From Favolaschia claudopus (lineage: Eukaryota; Basidiomycota; Agaricomycetes; Agaricales; Mycenaceae), in assembly GCA_037176885.1 (NCBI GenBank), contig JAWWNJ010000019.1, forward strand, positions 806,001-870,000: a DNA stretch of 64,000 nucleotides, given 5' to 3'. A model generated the notes under the pieces. That model saw nothing but the letters and a program-made list of their open reading frames with translations. It was not told where the DNA came from and did not search any database. Both the position numbers and the translations under genes were made by a program. Shown here piece by piece: positions 10,042-21,663 of this stretch. The first letter of the stretch is position 1; each line of letters starts with the position of its first letter.

Positions 10042-11670
10042 TCACAAAAATCCGGATAAAAGAACGAAAGCTTGCTTCAAACGCTCGGTCCCAGCAGCAA
10101 TTGTGTCCTCATGCTGCCATCGAGCGCTCCAATGCGGACGCGGAGGAATCTTAACAGAACAATACTTGGGCACTAGATTAGAGAGGTATTGTGCGACGCT
10201 CTCTGGGTCCCAATTGACCGAGGGAGCGAATTGTCCTATCGATAATTTTCGGAACTCGGGATTGAAAGCAACTATCGTGGTCATGTCGACGTCGTCAATG
10301 GATATTCTGGGGTCAAGGACCAAAGAGAGTTCTTGCAAACGACGACAGTGCTGGGCGAAAGGGACCAATGTTCCTAGTTCGGGGAGGGTACGCTGCTCAA
10401 CGGCTGGCCCGCCAATGGGAATGAATGTTAGTCGGCAAATTTGAAGATTGGGGAGGATGGTGGCTAAGCCTGCTGCACCATTTTCGTTGAAGGTGAGGGA
10501 CGATGGAATGGTGATATCGAGAGAAGAGAGCAAGGTGCAGTGCGCCAGCGGATCGAACACTGTAGCATCTATTTCGGTGTTTGCCAACTGGGGATCATGC
10601 ATTAAATGCGACAGGATGCCCGTCCATCTAACGGTCAAGTCTTCCAGCGCTGGACAGCTACCCCCAAGAGCCTGTAGAAACTGGCGAAGGGGTTGCTGGT
10701 CTATGCGGGGCATGTGAGCCTCAAGTAAGAGAGTGCGAAGGTGCGAGGGATGGTTGGTCGTGATAATTGTGCTGGCACATGCTAGAGTAAGTGACAACGC
10801 CAGGGTCTCAATCCTGGTATTTGCTATGTGAGGCTCCCAGTGGTGCCTGGGCAGCTGAACGTAGGGTTTAGGGTACAATGAAGTGACCTCAATGAGACGC
10901 TTGAGATTGGGAAAAGTGGTTGGGATATTTTCGAGATGGCGGACCACGGCTTCAGGAGCCGAGAGATGAACCAGTCCAGGGAACATGCCGGCATACCGCG
11001 CAAGATTAATCGGATCTTCAGGGCGCCAGACACGATACAGTGTCAAAGTGCTGCATCCGTGAATGGTCAAGTATTCGAGATGAGGACAGCGCTCCGAAAA
11101 CTCGCGGAAGAAGTCCGGATATGTGAAGTAACTTGGACCGTCACCCTCGGGATGGCGTATTTCTAGTCGTCGAACACCAGGGTGCAAAAACATTGCCACG
11201 AGTTGCACCCATCTCATCTCCGACGATGGAAAAACGACGACCTCCTCTAAGTTGGGTAGAAGCGGTGCATCGGGAGAGAGTGCCTTGAAGAGGGCAAACG
11301 ATGCTATCTGTGTTTTCCAAGGAGTGCAGTCGAATCCCATCCTTTTGACGCGCATCGTGAACTTGCGAATACGGGCCCAAGGAATCGGTTTACTAGATAT
11401 TACTGCCTAGGTGCCGTAGGTCATTGAACACAGTGGGAAATGGAGACTAGGACTTGCCTGGCCTTGTCCTGTCTGCCAGCTCATCGTTGGGTATAGACCA
11501 CTCTCGTCCACCAGCCTCATGAGTGGTAGAGGGGACGGCAGTTCCCTCCAAACAATATCCAAAGCATCTTCAGTCCAGGCGCTGCATACCCGCGCACACG
11601 CGGCAACATCTTGTTTGTCGGCCAAGGCCAGTATCATACGTACAAGTTCGAGGATATGCCCAACGCCCAT
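10042..11670 (-). CDS. F-box/LRR-type protein of a second subfamily, GC-AG intron
   Basis: Two exons, 11458-11670 and 10042-11406, give 525 residues. The chosen start yields MGVGHILELVRMILALADKQDVAACARVCSAWTEDALDIVW, a classic fungal F-box at the very N-terminus. An ATG-containing extension to 11805 is open but has no F-box-like character. The long C-terminal part has weak leucine-rich repeats (LPNLEEVVVF, HLEYLTIHG, FPNLKRLIEVT, CPALEDLTVRW, LLSSLDIT). The intron 11407-11457 has the strong non-canonical donor CAG|GCAAGT; the canonical alternatives do not restore the frame. The protein is predicted to recruit substrates to SCF ligases. It differs from F1-F5, which carry a coiled coil before the F-box. 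Confidence 0.82.
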
Positions 11671-11815
11671 TCTCGTTGCTGGGAGGAGCGGAAGAAAGAG
11701 AGAGGACGAAAGGGGACGAAAACGCGACGCCATCATTCGTGCACGGATCATTCCATGTGCTTTTGATAGTCGCTGCACAGCCCAGAGTGCCGCCACACCG
11801 AGCAATACGCGTTGA

Positions 11816-13431
11816 CTACTTGCTGGACAATCTTCCTTTCACGAACTCCTTCCCAGCTCTTCTCAACAGCGCCCTACGCCCTATGCCACGCATATCGATA
11901 TAAACTAGGGACAAATTTTGCGCAGTCCCAGCGATCAACAACGAGCTTTCGGCGGCCTCTGCACCATATCTTTTGCAAACCAGTTCAGTCGCGCGACATT
12001 GCTCGAGATATAGAAAAGACCCACTTGTGTCCAACAACTGCACCGACATTCTGTGTCCCAGAATCTAGAATCCGCTTGGCGGAGTGATCGAGCGTGGACC
12101 AGATGAGATCGGCGGAGAGCAGGATACGCGCTTTTTTGGATAGTTTTACTGCGCCTTGTTCTCCCGAGGCAGGAGGGTCACCACCACCTTTACGTGGAGG
12201 GAGCGGAGGACCTGCTGATGTAGAGGGGGAAGGAGACGGCTGTCGACGAGGGGGAAGAGGAGGCTTTTCGCTCGCTGAGCTGGTGTATGGTGGGGGAGGA
12301 ACGAGCTGGGAGGCAGAGCGTGAGGGTGAAGGGGTGCGAGGTGGCAGTGGCGGCTTCGCCGTTGGGACGAGCATCGAACTCTTCCCTTTCGAGCTGTTTC
12401 CCATAGCACGCTTGATCATTCCATCTATGACTGTCATCGTCTTGGCGCTGACTTTCACGGCCTGCCCGCTGACGGAGTGGACAGCAGCCAAACCTTTGCG
12501 TGTACGCGCCGACGAGAGAAAGGCTACCGCGCGGGGCGGAAGCGGTGGAGGCTCGGATTTAGACGAAGTAGCTGAGCTCGAAGAAGCTACACGCTGAGGA
12601 GAGGGTTTGGAGTGGCTGATATAGTATGAGGAACCAGCCGAAATTGCTGAGAGAAGGAGAGTAGTGGATCCCGTTAGCGCGTGGCTACGGGAAATCCTCA
12701 ATAACGAGGTACAAGTATGAGGAGATTTTGGCTTACCTGATTATTGTGGCACTCTTTGTAATCCAGTCCTGTTGTTCTGGGGGTATGGCACGGGCAAAAA
12801 TTTCCAAGGCGTCAGCATCGGCGTCCGTAGATTCCGGGATCTCGATCACAACAGGGTCATTTTCGTGGCCCCGTTGACCTAGAGTCGAATCTTCTAAGAC
12901 AGAGAATTTCTTGTCGAATTCCCCGACAACTTCTCCGTTGTCTTGGTTCACAAGAACAAGATGTCCTCGAAGATCTTCGGCATCGGCCTTATCGTGTATA
13001 TTTGGGGCCACATCCGTACGGTCTGGGATATCGTGGGCCGCTACGTCCTGAAGGTCTGCATATTGAGCAACGACCCCTTCGAATACGTCAACGTCGTCCA
13101 AGAAATGGGAGTCCGGTATTATTGGTAAGGCGATGGTGAGCACAAATTCTGGCTCCACGTCCGTTGCTAGGAATGTATACTTTCGGGAGCCTGACTCTAA
13201 TTTTCTGAGAATGACTTTGGTGTTTGGGTCAACTGGGAACTCTTCTTGATCGATTCGCAGCACCAGATACAGATGTGAGTCTCCGGACGGGCCACGAGTA
13301 CTGGTAGTCGGCGCTTTGATTGTAACGCATTCCAAAGCCAAAGAGCCTGAATATAACGCTCCCCGGGCAGCCAGAGTGCAGTCATGGAGGGTCAGCAGCA
13401 GAAAAGCATCGTAGAGATCGTTGGCATCCAT
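11816..13431 (-). CDS. Senescence/spartin-domain protein with repeated PPLPPR motifs
   Basis: Exons 12737-13431, 12025-12684 and 11816-11969 join to 502 residues. The N-terminal half (MDANDLYDAFLLLTLHDC, then a beta-rich region with YLVLRIDQEEFPV) leads into EIFARAIPPEQQDWITKSATIISHALTGSTTLLLSAISAGSSYYI. This is the beginning of the senescence domain of spartin and plant ERD7-like proteins. The domain resumes with GLAAVHSVSGQAVKVSAKT and ends GHKYGAEAAESSLLIAGTAQNLSLVYIDMRGIGRRALLRRAGKEF. Between these lie four PPLPPR-type proline motifs within about 130 residues. The family acts on lipid droplets and endosomal membranes. The second intron has a weaker donor (CAA|GTGGGT) but restores a family-typical sequence. 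No frameshift. Confidence 0.9.
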
Positions 13432-13786
13432 ATGAGCAAGTCAAGGGACAGAGACCGTCAGTGTCAGTTGAGAGAGAGAGAGGAACTAATGTACGTAATC
13501 GTCGTCATCGGTGCGCGCCAGCACTGCGCCAGCCTCTACAACAGCTCAACTGGAATTTGCTGCTACTAGTAGCAACGCGTTTCTTTCCAAATCCATCCTG
13601 CTGCCATAGCCAACGATTTCAGACTCTGCGTTATTGGAATTATAAACTTCGCAGCAGAACGAGCTCGGTTCGGCCGAGCAGAGCTTGAATGTCAAATTAC
13701 AAACACCGAGGGCTCTCTGGCTGCGCTACCAAGCGAGATCGTCTCCTTCATTTCCCCCGCCTCACCCGCCATAACAAAGAAAGATC
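13432..13786. other. Intergenic region holding an F-box remnant
   Basis: This lies between the spartin gene start and the ORC3 gene end. It contains a short GA repeat near 13468 and the F-box remnant listed separately. No intact gene. Confidence 0.4.
13651..13770 (+). pseudogene. Relic of an F1-type F-box gene with internal deletion
   Basis: In one plus-strand frame the translation contains RAELECQITNTEGSLAAL followed directly by PSEIVSFISPASPA. F1 has TELECQISDLERSLAAL, then 22 more residues, then LPNEIVSEIF. The match to both blocks with the connecting segment missing indicates a degraded copy of the first part of such a gene. No start codon or downstream homology was found. It is short, so chance similarity is not excluded, but the agreement over about 25 residues is good. 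Confidence 0.55.
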
Positions 13787-16330
13787 CTACTCCACAATAC
13801 CCAAGACAGTCTTCAACACAAACTCTCCCTTCCTTCCACCCCCACCCCGACTCGTATGCTTGACAAAACCGAGATAATCCAGCTCATGCAAAGCCCGAAT
13901 AAACCTCGCCTGAACACTCAGCTTCCATTTTTCCTCCGAATCGCCGCCGTCCATATCCACGTCGTCACCCACCTTCTTCGCCTTTCCTTTGCCTTTCCCC
14001 TTTCCCTTCCCCTTCGTAGGGGAGCTCGTCCTGATCACACGCGCTCTCTGACCCTCTAACACCGTGCGGAAGTGGTCGAACCAGTCGTATACGTTGATCA
14101 TCTTGCCGGCTTTGAGGTACCCCTTGAATAGTATGCTCGTGTCGGGGAGGTCTATATTTTCATCTTCTTCCGATGGCGGGAGGTCTTGCCCTGTGAATGA
14201 CTGCGGGAAGGAGAGGCCGGATATGATGGATGTGCGCAGAGCGGGGTTTAGCATCTGATAGTATTAGAAGGAAACGAGCTTTGGGTCAACTCAACGCAGA
14301 GACAGATGTATGGATGTTACCTCTGCAGGAAACGGCGTGAAACCGGTGTACCACACAGTCCAGAGTGATGTCAGTTTCTCAGGCGGTTCGAGCAAGTCTC
14401 TGTGAACGAAGTTGATACATGACGGATCCAGGAAACGATGTATGAAACGCACCGTAGGAGATGCTCGAGCCGGTGGCTGAGGTGAATGTTAGGATTTGTA
14501 GGTCGAAATTCTTCAGGTAGATTCTCATAATAGGGCTCGATCTTCTCGGACAACATATCACATTCCGCGGGGGATAGCTTTCTATGGAAGGGTGACATTG
14601 GGTTAGTGGTTTCGATGCAACGCAACAGAAGGAACACTTACTTTAACACGTCCGCCAACCCATCCACTCCTTCCCTCCCCTTATCCAACACCCTCCTCAT
14701 CCCCGCCGCTCCGCGCCATCGATCAAGCCCTTTTTGAACTGCGGCACTGCTAGTCCCCCCCAGGGAAGTGAGCATAACATTCATAATTGTGATGCCGAGC
14801 TTCGTCATCGAGACCGAGTGCCAAAACTTCTCCCGCTCGGCGTCCACGGCCTGTAACAGAATGTCAGGTGAGCGCGCGCGCGCGAGCCATTGCGATGAAG
14901 CGTCCTTGGCGGATTGTTCGGCGTGGAGGCGAATGAGGAGGGATTCGAGGAAGGCAAGTTCTGTTGGCGTGGGGGTGGCGGATATTTGGGGGGGTGGTGA
15001 TGGAGAGGACGGTGAAGACGTCGGTGGTGAAATGTTTTAGGTGGGCGATCTGGATTGAGGTTTAGCTAAGTCTAGACTATGAGTAAGAAGGAGAAAGGGA
15101 ACACCTGCAGGATTGTAATCAAGGAATCTAGAGACGTGTTATGCGTCAGATAATAATCCTCTAAATACTCGAGTAGAGTCGGGCCGGGAAGGAGGTGGAC
15201 GTGGTACTCCTGGTCGAAGAAGGTCTGCACAATACGTCGTCAACCCATCGCAAATACGCTAATGGGAGACTTACTTTAATTATGATGGTGTTCAAAACCT
15301 CGGGCCCAGAAGGCACCGCAAAATGATACGGCCTGATTAAGGTGAGAGTCGAGCGAGAGAATGACGCCTGCAGATATGACGCCGGCGATGGCGCAGCGAG
15401 CGACAGAAGGAATGTGAGTGGGAGAGTTGATACTTGCAAGCTGGTAAAACAGAGATCAGTTTCTGTCCTATGTTATATGGGCAATTCCAACTACCTGCAG
15501 ATATATAGCATGTCTTGAATGACGTTCGTGTCAAATTGTTCGAAGTCGTGAAGCAAAACGACGAGGTTCGGTCGTGGTTCGAATAAAAACGAAAAATCAC
15601 TCAAGTCGCTATTACCTGCAAACGTGTCGTACCACGCCTGTAGCACGTTAATATCGTACGGGGCCAATGAAGTCGCGGGCTTCCGCTTAGGCGCGTCGTC
15701 GCGTCTGTCAACAAAACCACTAATAAGCGTCTTCATGCCTAAGGCGAGGTTGACGCAGTCGTGAGGGTAGAGATGAGTGACCATGGTTCCGGCTTCAGCG
15801 TCAATTCGAGTCGTGAGGTGGTCTAGAAAGACGGAGCTTCCTGAGACATCTGTTATAGTGATGACAGGAAGCTCAGGAAATGGGAGTCCGGGGAGTATGT
15901 CCGTGTGAGCAGTACTGAGATGGAGGACAATGTCCGTAACTACAGGGCTGTAGAGTTCCGCAATAATAGACTGGGTGGGGGGGGATGGTGCTATTGAGCT
16001 GGATGGTAGCATGAGTTGAGGTGCTGCTTACTTTAACGCGGTCAAGACATTGTGTCCAAGCTGCTCTGTACGCGTCGAATCGTAGCAGCGGCCCATTGTC
16101 GAGATCGTCTTCTTGATGTATCAATGTAAGCGTCTGTGAGGGTTGAACTGTCTCTTCCTCCGAATCTAGTTTGCGATGAGATAGAGCAGAATCAAACAGC
16201 TCGATTGATATACCCTCGTCTTCTTGATATGGGATGTAAATGACTGTCTAAGCATTTGAGTCAAATACATGTCCGCAGACCAGAGAACGGTGTGAATGAC
16301 CTGCTGTATATCCTCGAGGGGGACCGACAT
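13787..16330 (-). CDS. ORC3: Origin recognition complex subunit 3 (one apparent frameshift)
   Basis: Multi-exon gene starting MSVPLEDIQQ (16301-16330), then TVIYIPYQEDEGISIELFD after a 53-bp intron. The exon 16032-16247 ends AWTQCLDRVK. The AAA+-like core follows (LPVITITDVSGSSVFLDHL, NLVVLLHDFEQFDTNVIQDML, SLQVSTLPLTFLLSLA, KTFFDQEYHVHLLPGPTLLEYL, LITILQIAHLKHF). Later parts are DAEREKFWHSVSMTKLG, LSPAECDMLSEKIEPYY, LLEPPEKLTSLWTVWYTG and a C-terminal winged-helix region ending RFIRALHELDYLGFVKHT. A lysine/glycine run lies before the last part. ORC3 is part of the complex that marks replication origins. At the G7 run 14988-14994 the reading frame shifts by one base, with clear ORC3 sequence on both sides. 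This is probably a homopolymer length error. Confidence 0.93.
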
Positions 16331-16613
16331 CTCGTTGCCTGAAAGTGATTTGCACGTTTATCGAGATTTGGAAGCGTGATGATCCGGAGTGGGGAGCTTG
16401 CAAGAAGACCCAGATCTAGCTAGCGCACAGATTCCAAAAAGATTGTAGGTATATTAAAAATTTGGAACGGAGCTTGGGTCACTCGACGCGTCAGTAATTG
16501 AGGTCGACGCGGTTCGCGCAAAAGTTCGATTCGATCACCTGACTGAGCAAGCAAGGGCAAACAGCGCTAAATTGAACCACAACAAACTCCTTCAAGCATT
16601 ACTTCTTCATATA

Positions 16614-17016
16614 GTGGGGACTGGCAAATCACACCAAACAAATGTCTGTTTGGACGTTGTTTGTTCGGAGTCGGTCCCGCCCCCCGCCCTCTACAGTGAC
16701 GCTAAAAATCTGAAACAAATTGCAAATGAGTCCTGAGCCGAATCCTCAGGGAATGTCCCGCGCCGATTTCCCAAATTTTCCCCAAGAAGAGCGGAACGTC
16801 GACGCAGAAATGGCTGTAAAATGGCTTTGCACGGAGAAAATAATCATTTGCAGAACAGCAAGGGCCAAAATAAAAAATGTGGCCGGGACATTCTCTGTAG
16901 ATTGCAAATACTAAGAGATCCTATACTCAAGTTGTGTTGAAAATGTCGACGGTTGAGGCTGCAGAAGGGACTGATGAGGGGCAGACATTTGATCACAGCC
17001 ACTTGCCAGTCCCCAC
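16614..17016. mobile_element. 403-bp MITE-like element with ATATA target duplication
   Basis: The element begins GTGGGGACTGGCAA and ends with its complement TTGCCAGTCCCCAC. Both ends are immediately flanked by ATATA (16609-16613 and 17017-17021), a plausible 5-bp target-site duplication; a TA duplication would fit too. Inner inverted pairs continue the symmetry: CAAATGTCTG against its complement, and ATTTGCAAT with CAGGGAATGTCCCG against CGGGACATTCTCTG. No open frame encodes a transposase, so it would be non-autonomous. Confidence 0.75.
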
Positions 17017-17510
17017 ATATAGCATGAAATTCTCTGCCGCCATTGAGATGGATATCTTCTAGATCTTGTCGCCGGCGTCTTCATTGTGGAAGGGAAATTC
17101 GAAAACAGACAGGCACCGGTCTACCTGTCATGAAATATGTATAGAGGGGCAGAAAAGGGCAAAAATAGGAACAGCTTGTGGAATTTGAGCCCAGAAGCGA
17201 TTTATCGTGCAAAACTGAAGGAAACCAGGTTGGGGGAGAGAGGTTTTTGAGGCTCAACACACTTCATTCAACCTTCAGCACGTGTTTTCGGCAGTTTCCG
17301 TTGGTTCTAGGCAATTTGATTCCGCGCGCCTCAAGTTGACCATCTACGCTCATCTACTCTCTCCTCGTCCAGGCTGTTCCTTGTCTCTGGCAGAATGCAT
17401 TGCTCCTCACTTATGGGGCACACGACTGTGGACCGCTTCGTTGGCCGAGAGTTCTCACGGTTCACTGAGACTACGTAAGATTGTCGATCCTAAAAAAAAC
17501 TGGAAAAGTA

Positions 17511-18650
17511 CACCACCATTTTATTCAAATGTCAAAATAATGTCCGAGGTGTGATGTCCTCGGAACCATGATTTGCGAGCTCCAACAGCTCTCAATTTCG
17601 AAATGTCCTCAGAAGCGTGGTTGGGACAGTCTGTGGATGGTTGAAGGACATCCTAGAAGGTTGTTCAAATCTTAAGATATATACTGGAATCTTAAGCTCG
17701 TCTGATTCAACAAGTACTGTATTTGGAGTAGCTATATCCCCCAATAAACTCCTTGTGACTTAGTATTGAATGCACAATGTATTCCAAGGAAGTTCATGAA
17801 GTTCCTCGAGCGGACGCAACCTTTTGCTGCTGGATTTGGCGTCGAACTCGAGAAAACGATGAAGTCCCCACATCGCATCATGACGTGGCATCATTCAATG
17901 GTGATGTTTGTCATTACGGTCTCCGCTGCCACGTCACTCTCTTGTCTTCTTCCCTCATCCCCCCTCCAAACTCCTCGTCTTTCACGACACCCCAGAAGGA
18001 AGCTCGAAGCCTCTGACACTGTCATCTCTCCTCAACATCCCTTCAAGCTTCAATCTTCAAGCCTCTTCAAGTCCGTTGTGGCACGAAGATCTCTCCACCT
18101 CAGGCAAGAGTCGCAAGTCCGCAAGATCCAAGAACCTCACTGTGCAAGGCTGAGACTGCAAGACAACGGTCGCAAGAGTCCAAGGCCGCAAGCTGAAAAC
18201 TTCTCAAGAGTGTAACCCATGCAAACCTTCATCAAAGTCCTTGCCGTCGTCCTCCCCAAGCCTCTCTCATCAACACGCTTCGGCCCTCTCCCCACCTCTC
18301 TTTCTCTCCATCTTCCGGAAAATTATCATTTACTTCCTCTCCCTCCTCTTCTCCTCTCCCTCCTAGAATCATTGTGTAGCCACTCAATGTATACTTTTGT
18401 TGCTTGCAATACCATTTTTTTATTTGTATTTTGATCGAATTTAAGAAGCAATTCAAATATTATTTATGGCAAGCGCCGTCAGCAAACTGGCTCTAATGTC
18501 CTGGAGAGCTTCAGCGCAGAATGTCCCCAGGACATCATCGCCGACGGATTGTCTGGGAATCGATGTTTCGGTCTCCAGGGAATGTTTCGGAGATGTCAGC
18601 TAACAGCATCTGTCAAAACGTCCTCCGGAGGTCCGGAACAAACGGTGGTG
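17511..18650. mobile_element. Possible TA-flanked element with CACCACC ends
   Basis: The left end TA-CACCACC at 17509-17517 is mirrored by GGTGGTG-TA at 18644-18652. Weak inverted similarity continues inside, for example GGGACAGTCTGTGGATG near 17618 against the complement of a block near 18550. Many copies of an ATGTCC/GGACAT motif occur in the first and last 200 bp. There is no transposase frame. The terminal repeat is short, so this could be chance; the size is about 1.14 kb. Confidence 0.4.
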
Positions 18651-21600
18651 TATAGTAACACGGACTGGACAGCTTCGGTTAGCCTGTCTGGCACAGTTGC
18701 CGAGCTGATCTACATGATCGGTTGACCGTTTTGGATGTCAGGACCCCGAAACCTACTCTCAAGCCACCATGTGCGTATTCAATGTTCAATTTTGAATGCA
18801 TAAATCCAGCTACGCGTCCGCGCGCAGTAGATCCCACGCAAGAGATAATTGTATATTTGAGCATGTTGCTCATGAACTCAACTCGCACACAAAATCCTTG
18901 CATTGATCAATTGATCCAACCAGAACCAAGCTCAACCAATCCTATGTTTTCATTAACGACAAGTGTTCGCCATTTCACTGGCAATGTCCCTAAGCTTGGT
19001 GATCGATGTTGAAGCACTCTGTATCCCATTTCCCTCTATCTCCTATACTCAGTTCAATGATGACAGAACTCCTACCTCCCGCACCAAACACTCTCACGAC
19101 GCAATCTGTTCACAAAATCGAAATGTATGTTTCATCCCGTTCCATTTGAATACAAAAGGGTCAATTTGAATTGTTTCTGACCTGAGCTCATGTTCTGTGG
19201 TACAGCTGTACAGAGTTCGCGGCCCTCAGTGACTAGTTCAACTTCAAACACTGTCAATGAATACTTTGTAGCCTTGTAGCTAGGTTTATGTCCGCAAGCG
19301 TTGCGTTGCCAGATTGCTTGACACGAATTTATCAAGAGTTCAGCTGTAAAAGTTTGATTTTTCAATGGAGTTCTCGCGAGAAATGCTAGTCGAGCGTAAA
19401 TGGGTTTTGATTTTGTTCGTGTTTCTGACTTCCCTCTGACAGTCCTAGCCCCAAGTTATCTAATATAAAATTCCTGGGGGCCCCTTCATGAACTCCGACG
19501 CCAAAATGGCGATGTGGATTACTGCTTGTGCTTCTGAGAATTCAGTTTCAATGCCGCATGATCGGTACATTCTTGAGCTCGGTGATTTTTTGTTATAAAA
19601 TCATGAAGACCGATAAGATGCTCACCACCTCTTATATAGCATAAACACCATGTCAGACGAAGAGCTTCGGAGCTCAAAACATAGCCGCGCCAATTGCTTC
19701 TACTATGGCCATTTGAAAAATTTTAATGTGGAATCCGGCAAGCTCCTACCTCATTTACTTAGCCCATTTCCCCTGGTATCGTCACAATCGTATTCACGTA
19801 GTGTTCCTGCCTCAGTGATCTCAACTAATTTTCGAATTGCTCTCCGACGGTAATTTTTGAACCTCAAATGGATTCTGCGGCTGAGTGGCAACGCAAAAAA
19901 TCTGTTGAGGGAATGACGAGCGAGCACTGCCCTCGACTCGAGTCTCTGAGCAGTTTATGCCCGAATTCTCAATAGGGATACATTGGTTCGAAGGGAATGA
20001 AGTCTTCTCTCCAACAAAATTTCCGAACCTTGGAACAGTGCTTGATTTGGCCTTTCAAATTGTGGCACAGACGAAGATGTGTGGGATAATCAGCCGATAG
20101 TACTAGTACTTGCATCTTCGGGATATGAACGGAGTTGCATTTTTGGCTTGTGGCACGAGATAAAATAGAAGGAGGTGTCATAAGGCTTGCATGGCCCAGC
20201 CAGAGGTATTCTGTAAGATCAGGAGCTCAATTGCTTGTTCGAAGTAACACACAGAGTATTATTCTTCGCCTCGGGAAGATGAACCCAAAGAAACATGAGT
20301 GCATATCTGAAAGTGATAAAGTAATCGCTTTTTGAGCGTCTGTCTAGGCCCAAAATCAGCTAGAAATTAGCATCGAAATAGTATACACCATCCCAATGAG
20401 GTCTGACCATTTAATAGGACTTCCCTCCGAGCCGTATGAGCCAGGAACGAATATCTGGAACGTCGACTTGACGCCAAATGATGCAATCATAGAAGATTCC
20501 CGCGGTTCAAATCATCCGCGCCGGTGCGGTTAGTGAAGCCAATTCGATGAAGGTATGAGAGTGAGAAGGAAGGGGATACTGAGAGAATAAAATAGAGAGG
20601 TGGGTACATGGAATTCAGGTGATTTCACTGTGAACAGTATAGCTGTGTCACAATGTTTGACGAAATCAATGCTGGAAGAGAAGAGCCGGCGCACCAAGTG
20701 GACTAATTGAATAGAGGGGGTAGAGGAGCACCGAGATACAGCAAGAAGATGTTTGGCAGTGCGGCAGCTAGTGTTTTCTGTGTTGGATTGCGCCTGAGGC
20801 CGAGCTTCAACTTGCAATTCGGCCGAATCAGGCAGGTAAAAGATTTAGCTCAACGAACAACATGAATTCAAACAACGATAGAGCTTACAAGTACCTCACC
20901 ACCAGAAGGTCAGAATCTAAGCAAGAACACGGTGCCTGGGACCGCGAAACGACAACCCTGAACGAGCTGGGTGACTTCAACAAGCGCTGGGTTCGCGAAA
21001 TTGTCAATATACACTTCAATTCCTCATCGGCTGATGAATCCACCTTAAACTTTTACCTTTGGAGATTGTTGGATCAACAACGGGTTACAGGACACTCCCT
21101 CCAGACTTCCCAACTGCCAGTATCTCCACTCTCGCGTCTAAATTTGAGTTCGAATTAGTTTTTTGCTTGTTTCACTGCCTGAGACGAGCTGGTTCGGCCC
21201 GGTGCGTATATTATTCACGACCTAGCTATAAGATGTGAGAATGATGCAGAGTAGAATGGAATCTTAGATAGAATCAGAATACCTTAGATGAAGGTGGTGG
21301 TTACCCAAGATCTATGCTGATCTGCATGAGCAAACAAGACTGAGTGAACTAGTGTAGCAGTATATCCATCCACTCCCCGTCTCGCTATTCAGGCGGCGGT
21401 AGTGGCCGGCGCATTTTCTACATTACAGCCTGAGAGAGAGAGATGTCTCCGGGGTCCTGGCATCCCAAAATGTCAATCCATCACGCCAATCACAGATGCC
21501 GCAGTGCCGTCTCGCCAAAACCAAGCTGTCCACTCCGTGTTGCCATAGAAAAGTGGTCCGATTTTGTTTGGTAAATCAGACGCGGGTGTGAAACCACATT

Positions 21601-21663
21601 GCGCACATTGCGCACACCCGAGACCCATTGGGCAGCCTCGACACACCTTGCTCGTCGTCTACC

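Larger units (their letters stand above)
16331..21663. other. Gene-poor region of about 5.3 kb with short inverted-repeat elements
   Basis: I can support no protein gene here. Two elements with terminal inverted repeats lie at 16614-17016 and 17511-18650. The part 17766-18215 is open on the plus strand and rich in CAAG/AAG, but its translation has no recognisable domain. The part 18651-21663 has only short frames on both strands. I looked for tRNA-like box B motifs and found one weak match near 20505 without a matching A box, so no tRNA is called. Confidence 0.5.

Noticed and set aside
12094..12597. Plus-strand open frame rich in glycine and arginine opposite the spartin gene
   Set aside because: It is the complement of the proline-rich spartin coding region; the minus-strand frame has clear domain matches and this one has none.
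14870..14886. Alternating GC run (GCGCGCGCGCG), possible Z-DNA or repeat array
   Set aside because: It lies inside an ORC3 exon and encodes alanine/arginine of the expected protein; too short to be a meaningful repeat.
20490..20530. GGTTCAAATC motif resembling a tRNA box B
   Set aside because: No acceptable A box lies at the right distance and no cloverleaf could be drawn, so no tRNA gene is called.
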